From Candidatus Falkowiibacteriota bacterium (GTDB lineage Bacteria; Patescibacteriota; Patescibacteriia; Patescibacteriales; GWE2-39-37), in assembly GCA_013335665.1 (NCBI GenBank), contig JAAXVE010000054.1, positions 1-5,905 of the forward strand: 5,905 bases of DNA. The letters are read 5' to 3'. Under the pieces are notes generated by a model, which searched no databases, was not told the origin of the DNA, and was given only the letters and a program-made list of their open reading frames with translations. Shown here in pieces: positions 5,076 through 5,905 of this stretch (position 1 is its first letter; every line of letters starts with the position of its first letter). The translations under genes were made by a program, and so were the position numbers.

Positions 5076-5081
5076 CAAGCC

Positions 5082-5905
5082 ATGCTTACCAATAACACCA
5101 TCGCCAGACTGACCACTCCAACCGAAGAAGCAATTACCCGTGCAAAATGTAGTTTTGCGCTCCGCCTCGAACACGTCGATTTCATTACCGATCTCGACTG
5201 GGAACTGCTCGCCACACTTCGGGAATACGACCATGGCACGGTCGATCACAACATCCAGACACTCTTCTTCGCACGAGACCAAATCACGCGCGAACACAAA
5301 CTGCCCCTGCCCAACGGAACCATCCGCCTGCGCGATCTCATGAAAGACGTACCTGCTTTCGAGCAAGGCTGTTTGCATCACGACATCGGTAAAATCACGG
5401 TTGACCCGAACATAATGTTCAAGAAAGGGCCGTTCGAACCTCACGAACGCGAAATCGTAGAGACTCACGAAGATGCTTCGAGACAGATTCTTGAATTTTA
5501 CGGCCTTAAAAAGGCTGCGAAAGTAGCAAGTCAACACCACAACTACCGCAAAGCCGCGCCAGAATCGGTTTTTCGCATCCCACAGCTGGGAATTGACGTG
5601 TCAGAGGCTGACATACTTCATCTGGCAGATGTGCAGCACGCTTTGCTGCAATCCCGCTCATATCGCAAAGGTCTGACTTCGCTCAAAGCTCTGCGCATCA
5701 TGGCAGAACAAGCCATGGATGGCAAAGTTGGAAAAGAGATATCCTGTCTATGGATTAAGTCGGAAATGGACAAGCTGAGAAGGTCTTATCTACTGAGACC
5801 AGAAAGCGCGTCTTGGTCGGAAACAGAGAACTACACGATAATCAACAGCTTCATCAAGGAAGAGTGGGCTAATCTCGCACTTCTTTGCGAAAAAGCCAAC
5901 CCCCA
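5082..5905 (+). CDS. HD-GYP-like metal-dependent phosphohydrolase, GYP motif absent (partial, 3' end outside window)
   Basis: The frame is open from ATG 5082 to the right edge, 274 codons with no stop. An in-frame TAG at 5007-5009 and no intervening start codon fix the ATG, as does AAGGAGG 6 bases upstream. The HD-domain ligands appear in order: H56 (VDHNIQ), H100-D101 followed by IGK (HHDIGK), H129 (ETHED), H152-H153 (SQHHNY) and D183 (LADVQHAL). The last is followed by SRSYRKGLTSLKALRIM, a near-match to the HD-GYP tail DALTSDRPYRKALSxxEAL. The defining HHExxDGxGYP segment is replaced by HHNYRKAAPESVFRIP. The Glu four residues before the first His, a third-metal ligand in some HD-GYPs, is not present (G52). 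A phosphodiesterase-type active site is likely, but cyclic-di-GMP as substrate is doubtful. No membrane segment or sensor domain is seen in the N-terminal 50 residues. Local GC is about 50-55% in stretches I counted, against about 37% in one stretch of the crp-like gene. Confidence 0.85.
   Translation, partial: MLTNNTIARLTTPTEEAITRAKCSFALRLEHVDFITDLDWELLATLREYDHGTVDHNIQTLFFARDQITREHKLPLPNGTIRLRDLMKDVPAFEQGCLHHDIGKITVDPNIMFKKGPFEPHEREIVETHEDASRQILEFYGLKKAAKVASQHHNYRKAAPESVFRIPQLGIDVSEADILHLADVQHALLQSRSYRKGLTSLKALRIMAEQAMDGKVGKEISCLWIKSEMDKLRRSYLLRPESASWSETENYTIINSFIKEEWANLALLCEKANP

Noticed and set aside
5064..5540. 158-codon minus-strand open frame
   Set aside because: It lies antisense to the HD-domain gene, whose catalytic motifs are clear. 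The antisense translation shows no recognisable pattern and no promoter supports it.
1..5905. Alternative genetic code (UGA as Gly, as in Gracilibacteria)
   Set aside because: No gene needs UGA read-through, and all visible stops are TAA or TAG with intact frames.

Overview
The window looks like a piece of a Candidate Phyla Radiation (Patescibacteria) chromosome, most likely Parcubacteria-like. Three things suggest this. A partial membrane protein at the left edge resembles a family I know mainly from CPR genomes, usually encoded next to type IV secretion-type ATPases. A fusion of sigma-70 region 4 with HARE-type winged helices has the same kind of distribution. The remaining genes are compact and stand alone, with moderate-to-low GC. 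The standard genetic code fits throughout (TAA/TAG stops, no internal TGA needed). The phylum assignment rests on protein resemblance from memory, not on a search.

Layout: five protein genes in two blocks. The left block is on the minus strand. In its transcription order it holds murB (3739-2795), the sigma-region-4/HARE regulator (2601-1354) and the membrane protein (1262 to beyond base 1). Each has its own promoter, and hairpin terminators lie between them, so these are three separate units. The right block is on the plus strand. It holds a Crp/Fnr-type regulator (3960-4667), a strong terminator, then a roughly 340-base gap with a promoter and long leader, then an HD-GYP-like phosphohydrolase gene (5082 to beyond the right edge). 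murB and the crp-like gene are divergent and share a 220-base promoter region.

The most interesting signal is in the leaders, not the proteins. Both plus-strand genes have a leader with the same four-part plan just before the start codon: a CU-rich arm (A), a GGGAG arm (B), a CUCCC arm (C) and a Shine-Dalgarno (D). A can pair with B, B with C, and C weakly with D. That is the layout of a two-state switch controlling translation initiation. In the crp-like leader a 13-codon ATG reading frame overlaps arm A and ends at the edge of arm B, which suggests coupling to leader-peptide translation. The sigma-like gene has a different leader: a 9-bp hairpin whose 3' arm overlaps its only Shine-Dalgarno-like sequence, and a 19-bp palindrome over its -10 box.

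Functionally the window is rich in regulation: a possible RNA-polymerase-associated factor, a Crp/Fnr factor without obvious cAMP ligands, and a metal-dependent HD phosphohydrolase that keeps the catalytic histidines but lacks the GYP motif. The shared leader plan suggests that the last two respond to a common signal. That link is inference.
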